Source: a virus
Virus record (IMG/VR): IMGVR_UViG_3300006810_000484
Location: 1 to 21,321 of that record
Strand: one strand, 5' to 3'
DNA length: 21,321 bases
Shown here: one piece after another, positions 16,301-21,095 of the stretch
Numbering within the stretch: the first letter of the stretch is position 1
Layout of the letters: each line of letters begins with the position of its first letter
Made by a program: the position numbers and the translations under genes
Notes under the pieces: model-generated
Databases searched by the model: none
Told to the model about the DNA's origin: nothing
Seen by the model: the letters and a program-made list of their open reading frames with translations, nothing else

Positions 16301-16800
16301 ACACACTTACTCCTGTAGAGGTTGATAACATTATTAGGGGTTACTCTGGCACGTTAGGTTTTCATGTAGTAAGAATGATAGATACTGTCTTACCTGATGA
16401 TATCACAAAACCTTCTAGAAGAATTGAAGAGTATCCTTTCGTATCAAGAGTGTTTAATAATCTAAGTGGTGCTAAAGGTGTTACTGGTGAAATATATCAA
16501 TTAAATAATAGTTTAACAAAGATTACTCGTGCTGTAAGAGACAATGAACACATGGGTAATTATGATAGAGCGAATCAAATAGAAGAGGATAATATAGACA
16601 TTCTATCTTTTGAAAGTGAAATAAGGCGTTCTGTAAGAAACCTACAAAAGATTAACAAAAAATTAAAACTACTTAGTTTATCCAAGGGTGATTACTCTCA
16701 AGAGTTTGTTGATGAGGAAAGAAAAAATCTTGAGTTCGCAAGAAGGTTAGAGGGACAAAGAGTTAAGTTTATAAAAGAACAATTAAAGGCAAGAAAGTAA
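10345..16800 (+). CDS. Giant polyvalent-type internal virion protein with LPD38-like C-terminal region (2151 aa)
   Basis: This is the largest gene, about 30% of the window. The N-terminus (MPQINFKNTLLNVPD...ATNAERLDFL) is followed by a glycine-zipper hydrophobic region (about residues 162-193). A segment then has the GAGEASAQVVSEG and LEMFAELPSGAVE pattern common in large phage ejection proteins. The centre is Lys/Glu/Asn-rich and AT-rich. It includes a winged-helix-like stretch near 615-660 (QIQKMLRLQGVL, DPRGQKQL) and a zincin-like segment at 968-1045 in which HExxH reads E968-E-G-F-H972, with E1038 downstream. The C-terminal half holds an LPD38-like region: LRELVTKDPGFMLANFFRD (1639-1657), NFRRRGKYMKA and PFLNARIQG (1799-1807). 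LPD38 marks 'polyvalent' phage and conjugative-element proteins. A role as an injected protein is inference. No convincing SD precedes the ATG. Confidence 0.65.
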   Translation: MPQINFKNTLLNVPDTIAGKPFLEATNAERLDFLNLVEQKNPGIFDQEQEIDYSYDAGEDQDVGMGEGLVNALGRGINHLTTGLAINAERAGIISPETAAEQVAQDAEDMAQYPMSESVGSGLEEIQKAEGFGDSALAIIQNPGAVVDVAVQSLASSIPSIAGMIGGGLAGFAVGGPIGAAIGAVSGSGLGSYGVEWGSTVAQEMQKEGIDLDSYDEVKNFLNDEAKMKKAGAFAESRAIPIAVFDGITAGVAGRLVKPVSKIVAGSALSESAEIAAKEAGRKARQKVIDNASFLMKRGKTDDQIAKIAARAEVKASDTVRRKSLGRLAVGVGVGAELGVQAVGGGAGEASAQVVSEGAITSPGEVLLEMFAELPSGAVETGVGVMSNQRNMAKLKKAKILDENVINNSSVELDKADANAPVGAAIMQSIPNYTGGANAILYGDVDNNIVGGFEQNAINLINANLNNFESDTDTVSVQDNEDGTFDLVASFGKLTNLKFNNKDVAEKTALNINENLTTSLKDKERNYDYITARNELIEEEVKAKAKADGKTKNFNLIKSFNEFDPRLISEKEIQERMELLKPLVTLTEFEKARKIVIAEKKYDRNILRVKMKEQGIELTNKQSTQIQKMLRLQGVLKQTGNFVYATFDPRGQKQLTVSRDAEGLIAAQKENKSITIDEDAKKIMEEAVKKAAEEATAKADAENVAGVSQTTLGGTDGESGKNSNRPKETVYFDDDSPSLDISSLPEKSRKKYLNTQEIYRALPGGMRVGVLTELRKAAKTTEEKNTFKIEIDEILAQQNEVRDKEVRDKKNKAADAAKKTADSLDAQYKAILDNSILEEKVNKLGPEDKVYSSENIKSKLDKSFSQKAIDIANSKLFYHEEFLSKFSETFLPRLIENFKTITSTSETSDKDFDVAINFVRSIEGTDSSKPTALLREQEGKIIIDIAAGALGTTNTKKQEQIIAEIIQEEGFHVITDLAEREMGPLSKGDIVSLRKFVRKATDPQDKSKTYYDVAKEKYKNNDRYQSSGKLNEKLIEDEAMAAAYVQYIADGSISSAKEEMLYGKIKLFMRSILDALKNTKVKNIFQRISDVTDVDGGIEASTLRRNKKVAVDKLINLSNTKEGVVFSKEEINSIKNPIEKEIQEKINGGKISQEAGEAALNILKDYNPNSRVSIRKLFDETKKIINERNSVVNSETSRFIKNAKKKFGIGKNNSTETVGSTILDRVYGNTWNKKIAEIGLRFREAFINDLDYASRLDKVVASAEGDRMADVSSHAALQMAKNAAAILSGALNIGVPNYLSSSQRGKGFISNQPFTETKDGKEYNIGGLIDTVLNDVIENGTEEDFQLYMVAQRELEIHNSNETQRLNVMSADEAQSYINEYNNTHPYFGETAIKLNMYFNKLADFQVNAGVLSNSKREEYKQSLFYIPMYREVSNKSNKTFNPTIDEPVNILSDSIELGSQPSSYKAPSGKRKLKAGAGKVYRIYFSNGDVSSSFFRNMAEVEAYIKELKGSGNFDVKEMSLVETGQPVSNIFNNLIINMSEAIEASARNIATQRVVRDALKLNTITRTSEDVIEGVAGATRKKKGDQGNTVSVYVNGEENKFIMHDPMLFQMLTSLDDPSVLGDGFLSKLGTLPANALRELVTKDPGFMLANFFRDSLSAYVTSGRTNAPLVDSIKGLASAVGNNSSAEALRRAGIKGGFDWSKSGDSDAIKEVEKIINKTFPGRKKSTLKTVSSPLRYLWEKLDKGTENSDLATRIAVYNDVYARTGNEAQAIWEAQEVLNFRRRGKYMKAVTAIIPFLNARIQGLDILFRGFTGDAASSNAELTRERVKKLAFFRASYLIGFTSLLWFMQYDDDEWELIEDSKRDNNWIILGKYFGRPDSFISLPIPFEIGLLTKTIPDRILSYYLGTDTSADLKRSFGSALFGTLGVGFPTTIQPILETMTNYNFLTGRKILSDYEQNLDPSTVVRPSTSELAQKVASLTGYTLTPVEVDNIIRGYSGTLGFHVVRMIDTVLPDDITKPSRRIEEYPFVSRVFNNLSGAKGVTGEIYQLNNSLTKITRAVRDNEHMGNYDRANQIEEDNIDILSFESEIRRSVRNLQKINKKLKLLSLSKGDYSQEFVDEERKNLEFARRLEGQRVKFIKEQLKARK

Positions 16801-17231
16801 TGGTTAATCAAGCAGATAAATTGAGGCAACAAATTAGAATGCATGAGGGTGTAGAGTATAAGGTTTATGAAGATACTGAAGGCATTAAGACTGTTGGTGT
16901 GGGCAGAAACCTGGAAGACAGAGGTCTATCTGATGATGAAATAGATTACCTTCTTAGTAATGATATAGATATATGCGTTAAAGAATTAGAACAAACCTTT
17001 GATTGGTACGATGATTTAGATGATATAAGAAAAAGAGTTCTTATAGACATGATGTTTAATTTAGGGATGCCAAGACTCAAAGGATTTGCTAATATGTTAA
17101 AGGCAATAGAAGCAGGGGCTTGGAAGAATGCTGCTGTTGAGATGCTTGATAGTAAATGGGCAGAGCAAGTAGGTAACAGAGCTAGTCGTTTATCAGAGAT
17201 GATGGAATCTGGCACAGATTATATAGGATAA
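16800..17231 (+). CDS. T4-type lysozyme endolysin (glycoside hydrolase 24)
   Basis: This 143-residue muramidase cleaves the MurNAc-GlcNAc bond of peptidoglycan. The T4 lysozyme triad E11-D20-T26 is reproduced with exact spacing as E16 (MHEGVEYK), D25 (YEDTEG) and T31 (KTVGVGRNL). The C-terminal lobe matches too: RKRVLIDMMFNLGMPRLKGF, then AVEMLDSKWAEQVGNRASR, like the T4 MxFxxG...AA...S.W...pnRa.R pattern. It lacks a signal peptide and an N-terminal membrane anchor, so it probably needs a holin. The start overlaps the stop of the giant protein (TAATG), and an AAAGG lies 10 nt upstream. Because it follows the ejection genes directly, it could alternatively be packaged and help DNA entry, but the plain single-domain form favours lysis. 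Confidence 0.92.
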   Translation: MVNQADKLRQQIRMHEGVEYKVYEDTEGIKTVGVGRNLEDRGLSDDEIDYLLSNDIDICVKELEQTFDWYDDLDDIRKRVLIDMMFNLGMPRLKGFANMLKAIEAGAWKNAAVEMLDSKWAEQVGNRASRLSEMMESGTDYIG

Positions 17232-17235
17232 GATT

Positions 17236-19023
17236 ATGGCAGGTGGTGGTGGCAATTATAATTTTTCAAATGCTCCTAGTTATGGGAATCCTAATTTAGG
17301 AACATTCCAAACAGGCATGGGTGGTGGTGGTTATTTACCTCCTACATCAGGCATGGGTGGTAGTTATTCACCACCATCATATGGATACATGGCTCCTCAA
17401 AACTTCACAGTGCAGACACCTAGTGGTATTGGCACTACTTCATCTCTTTCACCAGAAGCGCAAACAGTTCTTGAAAATGCCGGGGCTAATGTAACCTCAC
17501 CTCCAGAAGCAGATCCAATCACAACACCTGATATGGACACAATGGCAAGCACAGCACCTGTTACAACAGCAAGCACTTCTTCTCCAGCGTTTAACAATAT
17601 GAATATGGATTTCATAAGAAATGTTGCTTCAAGGTATCTAAGTCCACAGAGATTTTCATCTCCACAAAGATACGGAATTTCTCAATTCTCTGGAGGTCCT
17701 GGTAACTTTGGAAGAATGGGTGGTATGCTTGGGCTAGGTGGATTCCAACAGCCTTATTACTCTTCTTCAACCCCATCTATGGGTACGACTGCCTCTGACC
17801 TTGATGCCACTAATAGAGGTTATGGAGATATGTATCGTGCGTACAGAGGAATGGGTGGAACTGAAAGAGAGTTTGTTGATTCAGATCAGTTTAAAGATTT
17901 TGAAAATGTTTTGTTAGATCAGATATCTACTTTAGATGATAGAGGTAGATTAGAAAGTGACCTGTTAACACAGAGAGATCGTGCCGCTAGTGGTAGCATT
18001 TACTCTCCGTCTGCTCAAAGAGTGACAAACGCTATCCAAAGAAGAATAAATACTCTTCAACAAGCTCCGAGAAGACAAGAGAGTTATTTATCTACACCTT
18101 CTTTTAGACCCAACTACAATACATATCAACCACAACCTTATACTAACCCAATGATGGCGTATAGGAACCAGTTTAGCCCTCAAATGGGCTACGGCAATCA
18201 GTATAATTCTAGGATGGGATACGGTAATCAATCTAACCCTATGATGGGGTATGGTCTTGGTGGAATGTCAAATAGATTTAGTAATGCGCCTAATCAATTT
18301 GCGAGTTCTATGTTTGCCAATGTTCCTAATTATTATACAAGGAGATACAATAGTCCTCCTCTTTACAGCACAACACCTGGGGCATATACCTATGGTTTAG
18401 GATCTATTGACAATGCTCCTACAGGCACTTCAAATACTGGGGTAACGGGTGGTCAGGATACAGGTAAGACGGCACAAGAAATAGCTGATATAGCTTCGGT
18501 AAAGGGTGGTAGTCTTTTCGGAGTTGACGGGTTAGTTCGGAACCCAGATGGTTCATATACTTATATGCCAACTAATCAGGAGATGTCAGCTTTTTTCCCA
18601 GAAGGAGGGGTACAACTCCCATCAAGTTTTGATGTTACTCAGTTGACAGGATATGACCCGGCTCAAGCTGAAGAAGAAACAACTGAAGAGACTACAGATA
18701 CAGGAGGACCTGATGTGGATACATCTGCTTCTGATGGGACTGTAGATCTTACGTCTTTTGGAGATGATAATTTAAGCTTAACACAGCAGTTCTCAAAAGA
18801 AGCAGCAGCCTTTGAGGGTGGAGAGAGTGCCTTTGTAAACAGTCCTAGATTTATGGAATTTGAAGGTGCTTTAATAAGACAGTACATAGATAAATCTCCT
18901 GAAGAAGTAAGGGCAGAAGCTACTAGACAGCTAGAAAGATCTAACGCTGGTGGAATATACGCACCATCAGCCAAAAGGATTTACGATTCTCTTAACTCTT
19001 ACGCTACATCAAGAGGTGCTTAA
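17236..19023 (+). CDS. Low-complexity Gly/Tyr/Asn/Gln-rich protein with duplicated C-terminal domain (595 aa)
   Basis: ATG 17236 has an AGGAT SD (6-nt spacing) overlapping the lysozyme stop. Residues 1-130 are Gly/Pro/Tyr/Ser/Thr low complexity (MGGGGYLPPTSG, GMGGSYSPPSYGY). Residues 301-340 contain four imperfect decapeptides of the type NQxxxxMGYG. Two copies of a ~65-residue helical domain are present, at 210-274 and 530-595. Both start with F-V-(D/N)-S-x-x-F-x-(D/E)-F-E and, 42-43 residues on, have (S/G)-I-Y-(S/A)-P-S-A-(Q/K)-R. An acidic Thr/Glu linker (about 475-505, EEETTEETTDTGG) precedes the second copy. I know no characterised homologue. The composition resembles tail or virion-associated structural proteins. 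No enzymatic motif, signal peptide or membrane span is evident. Confidence 0.7.
   Translation: MAGGGGNYNFSNAPSYGNPNLGTFQTGMGGGGYLPPTSGMGGSYSPPSYGYMAPQNFTVQTPSGIGTTSSLSPEAQTVLENAGANVTSPPEADPITTPDMDTMASTAPVTTASTSSPAFNNMNMDFIRNVASRYLSPQRFSSPQRYGISQFSGGPGNFGRMGGMLGLGGFQQPYYSSSTPSMGTTASDLDATNRGYGDMYRAYRGMGGTEREFVDSDQFKDFENVLLDQISTLDDRGRLESDLLTQRDRAASGSIYSPSAQRVTNAIQRRINTLQQAPRRQESYLSTPSFRPNYNTYQPQPYTNPMMAYRNQFSPQMGYGNQYNSRMGYGNQSNPMMGYGLGGMSNRFSNAPNQFASSMFANVPNYYTRRYNSPPLYSTTPGAYTYGLGSIDNAPTGTSNTGVTGGQDTGKTAQEIADIASVKGGSLFGVDGLVRNPDGSYTYMPTNQEMSAFFPEGGVQLPSSFDVTQLTGYDPAQAEEETTEETTDTGGPDVDTSASDGTVDLTSFGDDNLSLTQQFSKEAAAFEGGESAFVNSPRFMEFEGALIRQYIDKSPEEVRAEATRQLERSNAGGIYAPSAKRIYDSLNSYATSRGA
17863..18057 (+). 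repeat. Duplicated coding domain, copy 1
   Basis: Residues 210-274 (EREFVDSDQFKDFENVLL ... SGSIYSPSAQRV) align with copy 2 at 18823-19020 with a single one-residue gap between the FV(D/N)S and IY(S/A)PSA boxes. DNA identity is low, so the duplication is old. Confidence 0.65.
18136..18255 (+). repeat. Four imperfect decapeptide-coding repeats, NQxxxxMGYG
   Basis: The 30-nt periodic units encode PYTNPMMAYR, NQFSPQMGYG, NQYNSRMGYG and NQSNPMMGYG. The last three are clearly related; the first is degenerate. The Asn/Gln/Tyr/Gly composition is prion-like. Confidence 0.7.
18823..19020 (+). repeat. Duplicated coding domain, copy 2
   Basis: Residues 530-595 (ESAFVNSPRFMEFEGAL ... GGIYAPSAKRI) form the protein C-terminus and mirror residues 210-274. 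Confidence 0.65.
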
Positions 19024-19172
19024 TGTCTGATGTTGAAAAACTAATAAAGAAGGCTAAAAAACAAAAAGAAAAAATACTTGATCAAGAACAGATAATAAAA
19101 GAACAAACCGAAAAAATTAGAAAGCAACTAAACAAAATTAATTTAGATGGAAAGTTAGAGTATTTCAAATGA
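19023..19172 (+). CDS. Small charged coiled-coil protein (49 aa)
   Basis: This frame is too short for routine calling. The ATG at 19023 overlaps the preceding stop (TAATG), and its TGA overlaps the next ATG at 19169 (ATGA). The 49 residues are almost all helix formers with a Lys/Glu/Gln/Ile heptad-like pattern: EKLIKKAKKQKEKILDQEQ, then IIKEQTEKIRKQLNKI. No hydrophobic span is present. Coupled start and stop on both sides, with no gap left for other sequence, support a real gene. Its function is unknown; a short coiled coil next to a two-span membrane protein could be a lysis regulator or assembly factor, which is speculation. Confidence 0.65.
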   Translation: MSDVEKLIKKAKKQKEKILDQEQIIKEQTEKIRKQLNKINLDGKLEYFK

Positions 19173-19381
19173 ATGAGAATATACCTGACAAAAAAATCTA
19201 TCAGTCTAATCGCAGGTATATGTGCTGGTGTTTATTACTTGCAATGTTAGCAACGACTATAGCAACTCTTCTTTATCCTGCTCGAATGGCTGAAGCAGAG
19301 AGTATTATTATGACGCAATACCTTGCAATGTCAGGGGTTGTGGGTGCATACTTTGGTTTCACTTCTAATAGGAAGAAGTAA
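19169..19381 (+). CDS. Putative class II holin-like membrane protein (70 aa, two spans)
   Basis: The 70-residue protein has a basic N-terminus, a first hydrophobic span (about residues 18-36, CWCLLLAMLATTIATLLYP), a short loop with ARMAEAES, and a second span (about 47-65, MTQYLAMSGVVGAYFGF). It ends in a basic tail (SNRKK). Two spans with both ends cytoplasmic and a charged tail are the plan of class II phage holins. The VVGAYFG ending recurs in small marine-phage membrane proteins (from memory). It lies about 1.9 kb after the lysozyme, which lacks an export signal and so needs such a partner. The gene is coupled on both sides (ATGA and TAATG). Two other membrane proteins in the window compete for the holin role. 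Confidence 0.6.
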   Translation: MNENIPDKKIYQSNRRYMCWCLLLAMLATTIATLLYPARMAEAESIIMTQYLAMSGVVGAYFGFTSNRKK

Positions 19382-19572
19382 TGGCTGTTAAAAAGAAAGC
19401 TAAGAGTAAAGTAAATGAGGCAGGTAATTATACTAAACCTGCAATGCGAAAAAGATTGTTTAGTAAAATTAAATCAGGAACTAAGGGTGGTAAAGCAGGT
19501 CAATGGTCTGCTCGTAAAGCCCAGATGTTAGCACAACAATATAAAAAAGCAGGAGGTGGATATCGTGGCTAA
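19381..19572 (+). CDS. DUF5872 N-terminal half, stand-alone (63 aa)
   Basis: The 63-residue basic protein has the signature of the DUF5872 N-terminal half: YTKPAMRKRLFSKIKSGTKG, then GGKAGQWSARKAQMLAQQYK and the GGGY end. In the single-chain versions I recall from phages, giant viruses and bacteria, this block continues directly into a K-S-Q-K-S-L-x-x-W-T segment. Here the protein stops at GGGYRG, and that segment is found in a separate gene at 19764. The start overlaps the previous stop (TAATG). The family's function is unknown; the Lys/Arg-rich W-S-A-R-K-A-Q motif hints at nucleic acid binding, which is inference. Confidence 0.8.
   Translation: MAVKKKAKSKVNEAGNYTKPAMRKRLFSKIKSGTKGGKAGQWSARKAQMLAQQYKKAGGGYRG
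19551..19556 (+). promoter_or_regulatory. Perfect Shine-Dalgarno AGGAGG deciding the GTG start at 19565
   Basis: AGGAGG, the strongest ribosome-binding site in the window, lies inside the end of the DUF5872 half gene, 8 nt before GTG 19565. An in-frame GTG at 19556 overlaps the SD itself and is unlikely to be used. Confidence 0.8.
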
Positions 19573-19795
19573 AGGTGTACCGCATTACTTTAAAGATGGT
19601 AAAGAACACAAGGGTGGTCTTCACAAAATGCCTAATGGACAACTACATTCAGGCACAACACATACAGCAAACAGCAAGAGACTCTTTCATAAAGATGAGC
19701 TTTCTCTTTCTGTACAAAAGAAATTAAAAGATAGCCCAAAGAAGAAATCAAAAGGAAAAGCAAGTGGCAAAACAAAAGTCACAAAAAAGTCTTGA
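19565..19795 (+). CDS. Small basic conserved phage protein inserted between DUF5872 halves (76 aa)
   Basis: The start chosen is GTG 19565, giving MAKGVPHYFKDGKEHKGG, because AGGAGG sits 8 nt before it. The 76-residue product has an N-terminal GVPHYFKDGKEHKGGLHKMP block and a G-Q-L-H-S-G-T-T-H-T-A-N-S-K-R-L-F-H-K motif (about residues 29-47). It ends in a Lys-rich tail (KKKSKGKASGKTK). The HKDGK...HSGxxHTxxSKxLxH pattern is familiar from small phage proteins (from memory), but its function is unknown. The His residues are notable and could bind metal, though no defined finger is visible. It overlaps the genes on both sides, by 8 and 32 nt. Confidence 0.72.
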   Translation: MAKGVPHYFKDGKEHKGGLHKMPNGQLHSGTTHTANSKRLFHKDELSLSVQKKLKDSPKKKSKGKASGKTKVTKKS

Positions 19796-20018
19796 TAAGT
19801 GGACTAAACAGAAGTGGAGAACCAAGTCTGGAAAGCCCTCCACACAGGGCAAGAAGGCTACTGGTGAACGCTACCTACCTGAGAAGGCTATAAAGTCTCT
19901 CAGCAACGCAGAATACGCTGCTACGACTAGGAAGAAAAAGAAAGATACCAAGAAGGGTAAGCAGGTTTCTAAACAACCTAAGAAGATTGCCAAGAAAACT
20001 AGGAAGTACAGGAAATGA
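19764..20018 (+). CDS. DUF5872 C-terminal half, stand-alone (84 aa)
   Basis: GTG start at 19764 with AAGGA 7 nt upstream, inside the preceding gene. The 84 residues are extremely basic (31 Lys/Arg against 5 Asp/Glu). The SQKSLDKWTKQKWRTKSGKP segment, the G-E-R-Y-L-P-E-K-A-I-K-S-L-S block and the ATTRKKKKDTKKGKQ tail match the second half of DUF5872-type proteins as I remember them. Together with the product of 19381-19572 it would rebuild the full-length domain. A nucleic-acid-binding or virion-packaged role is plausible from charge only. Its stop overlaps the next start (ATGA). Confidence 0.8.
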   Translation: MAKQKSQKSLDKWTKQKWRTKSGKPSTQGKKATGERYLPEKAIKSLSNAEYAATTRKKKKDTKKGKQVSKQPKKIAKKTRKYRK

Positions 20019-20341
20019 GTTTAACAGATTCAGAAAAGAACAGACTAAAGAAGGTGGGTCTTAAAGGTTTAAACAAACCTAAGATGACACCATCACACAA
20101 GAGTAAGAAAGCTGTTGTCGCTGTACGAGATGGTAGTAAGGTTAAGGTTATACGCTTTGGTGCTAAAGGTATGGGGCATAACTACAGTCCTGAAGCCAGA
20201 AAGTCTTTCAAAGCCCGGCATGGAAAGAATATTAAGAAGGGTAAGACATCAGCAGCATACTGGGCGAACAAGGTATTCTGGGGTGGTCCAAGTGCAAGAA
20301 AGAAATCTCCTCCGAAGTCTCAGAAGCATAGGTTCGGTTAA
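20015..20341 (+). CDS. DUF6321-like basic phage protein (108 aa)
   Basis: The 108-residue protein carries a characteristic order of motifs. MSLTDSEKNRLKKVGLKGLN and K-P-K-M-T-P-S-H come first, then V-I-R-F-G-A-K-G. The most conserved part follows: KSFKARHGKNIKKGKTSAAY, then W-A-N-K-V-F-W. This S-F-K-A-R-H-x-x-N-I-x-K-G-K-x-S-A-A-Y-W-A pattern is that of DUF6321 (from memory), a small family common in marine phages and of unknown function. It is strongly basic (about 30 Lys/Arg against 4 Asp/Glu). It is coupled by ATGA to the DUF5872 C-terminal half and by TAATG to the next gene. Confidence 0.82.
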   Translation: MSLTDSEKNRLKKVGLKGLNKPKMTPSHKSKKAVVAVRDGSKVKVIRFGAKGMGHNYSPEARKSFKARHGKNIKKGKTSAAYWANKVFWGGPSARKKSPPKSQKHRFG

Positions 20342-20715
20342 TGTTTATAGATAGTTATCCTCAATATATACAGCGTGTTACTAATGCAAAGCTAGATCTG
20401 ACAGGCACAGGGGTTACTGTATTGTACACTGCACCTGCTACAGTTTCTTTCGTTATTGTTAACTCTATCTTAGTGTCTGAGGATTCTGGTAATGCCGATA
20501 CTCTCACCCTCACATTAACAAATGGGTCCGATGTGTTTAGTTTGTTTAAAGTAGCGGCAGTAGGAGCTAACGGCACAGTGGAATTACTAACAAGAGATCT
20601 AGTGCTTCAACCATCAGAGATATTAAAAGCAACAGCAGCTACAGGTAATAGACTTCATGTCGTAGCAGGGGTGCAAGAGTTTGTACGTTCAGTGTCTGGC
20701 AGTGTAGGATTATAG
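20341..20715 (+). CDS. Small beta-rich phage protein (124 aa), possible minor virion or decoration protein
   Basis: The 124-residue protein is predicted to be almost all beta strand. It reads KLDLTGTGVTVLYTAPATVS, then FVIVNSILVSEDSG, TLTLTLTNGSD, TVELLTRDLVLQPSEILKAT and RLHVVAGVQEF. The T-x-L-Y-T-A-P-A...V-N-S-I-x-V...L-V-L-x-P-x-E-I-L pattern is typical of small beta-sandwich proteins often annotated as phage structural or hypothetical proteins. There is no membrane span or signal peptide. The start overlaps the DUF6321 stop (TAATG). The stop lies in the SD of the nuclease gene, so the two are coupled. A decoration or tail-accessory role is inference from fold type. Confidence 0.65.
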   Translation: MFIDSYPQYIQRVTNAKLDLTGTGVTVLYTAPATVSFVIVNSILVSEDSGNADTLTLTLTNGSDVFSLFKVAAVGANGTVELLTRDLVLQPSEILKATAATGNRLHVVAGVQEFVRSVSGSVGL

Positions 20716-20723
20716 GAGTTAGT

Positions 20724-21095
20724 ATGGATGAAAACATTTACAGTTATCGTTGCAAACTTGTACGGGTTGTTGATGCTGATACCAGTGTTGTTGATATTGA
20801 TCTCGGCTTCGGTGTACATCTCAACAATCAGTATATTCGCTTTTATGGTATTGATACTCCCGAATCTCGTACTCGAAACCTTGAAGAGAAAGCTCTGGGG
20901 TTGGCTGCAAAAGCAAGAGCCAAAGAACTCCTGCCCAAAAAATTTATTATGAATACATATAAAGATGGAAAAGGAAAGTTTGGCAGGATACTAGGCAGAC
21001 CTATCTTAGAAGATGGGCGTGATGTGTGTGAGGTTTTAATCTCAGAGGGTCACGCTAGACCTTACTATGGTGGAAAGAAGGAGTCTTGGACATGA
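20724..21095 (+). CDS. Staphylococcal-nuclease-like (SNase) endonuclease (123 aa)
   Basis: This Ca2+-dependent phosphodiesterase fold degrades DNA or RNA. It shows the OB-fold SNase pattern: VVDADTSVVDIDLG, then I-R-F-Y-G-I-D-T-P-E. R39 and E47 are spaced eight residues apart like R35 and E43 of the Staphylococcus enzyme, and R88 (GKFGRILGRP) stands for R87. D19, D44 and T45 match the calcium ligands D21, D40 and T41. The end V-C-E-V-L-I-S-E-G-H-A-R-P-Y closes the fold. At 123 aa without a signal peptide it is a minimal, intracellular version. AGGAG at 20714-20718 gives a 5-nt spacing. Such genes are frequent in marine phages, where host DNA breakdown or nucleotide recycling is assumed. Its place near lysis genes suggests late expression. 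Confidence 0.9.
   Translation: MDENIYSYRCKLVRVVDADTSVVDIDLGFGVHLNNQYIRFYGIDTPESRTRNLEEKALGLAAKARAKELLPKKFIMNTYKDGKGKFGRILGRPILEDGRDVCEVLISEGHARPYYGGKKESWT

Noticed and set aside
19556-19564. GTG at 19556 as the start of the 76-aa basic protein
   Set aside because: It overlaps the AGGAGG ribosome-binding site that fits GTG 19565.
20115-20354. 79-codon plus-strand frame overlapping the DUF6321-like gene
   Set aside because: It has no ribosome-binding site or recognisable pattern and lies inside a strongly supported gene in another frame.
20341-20723. Rho-independent terminator near the end of the basic cassette
   Set aside because: No GC-rich hairpin followed by a T run is visible; the genes are translationally coupled through this region.
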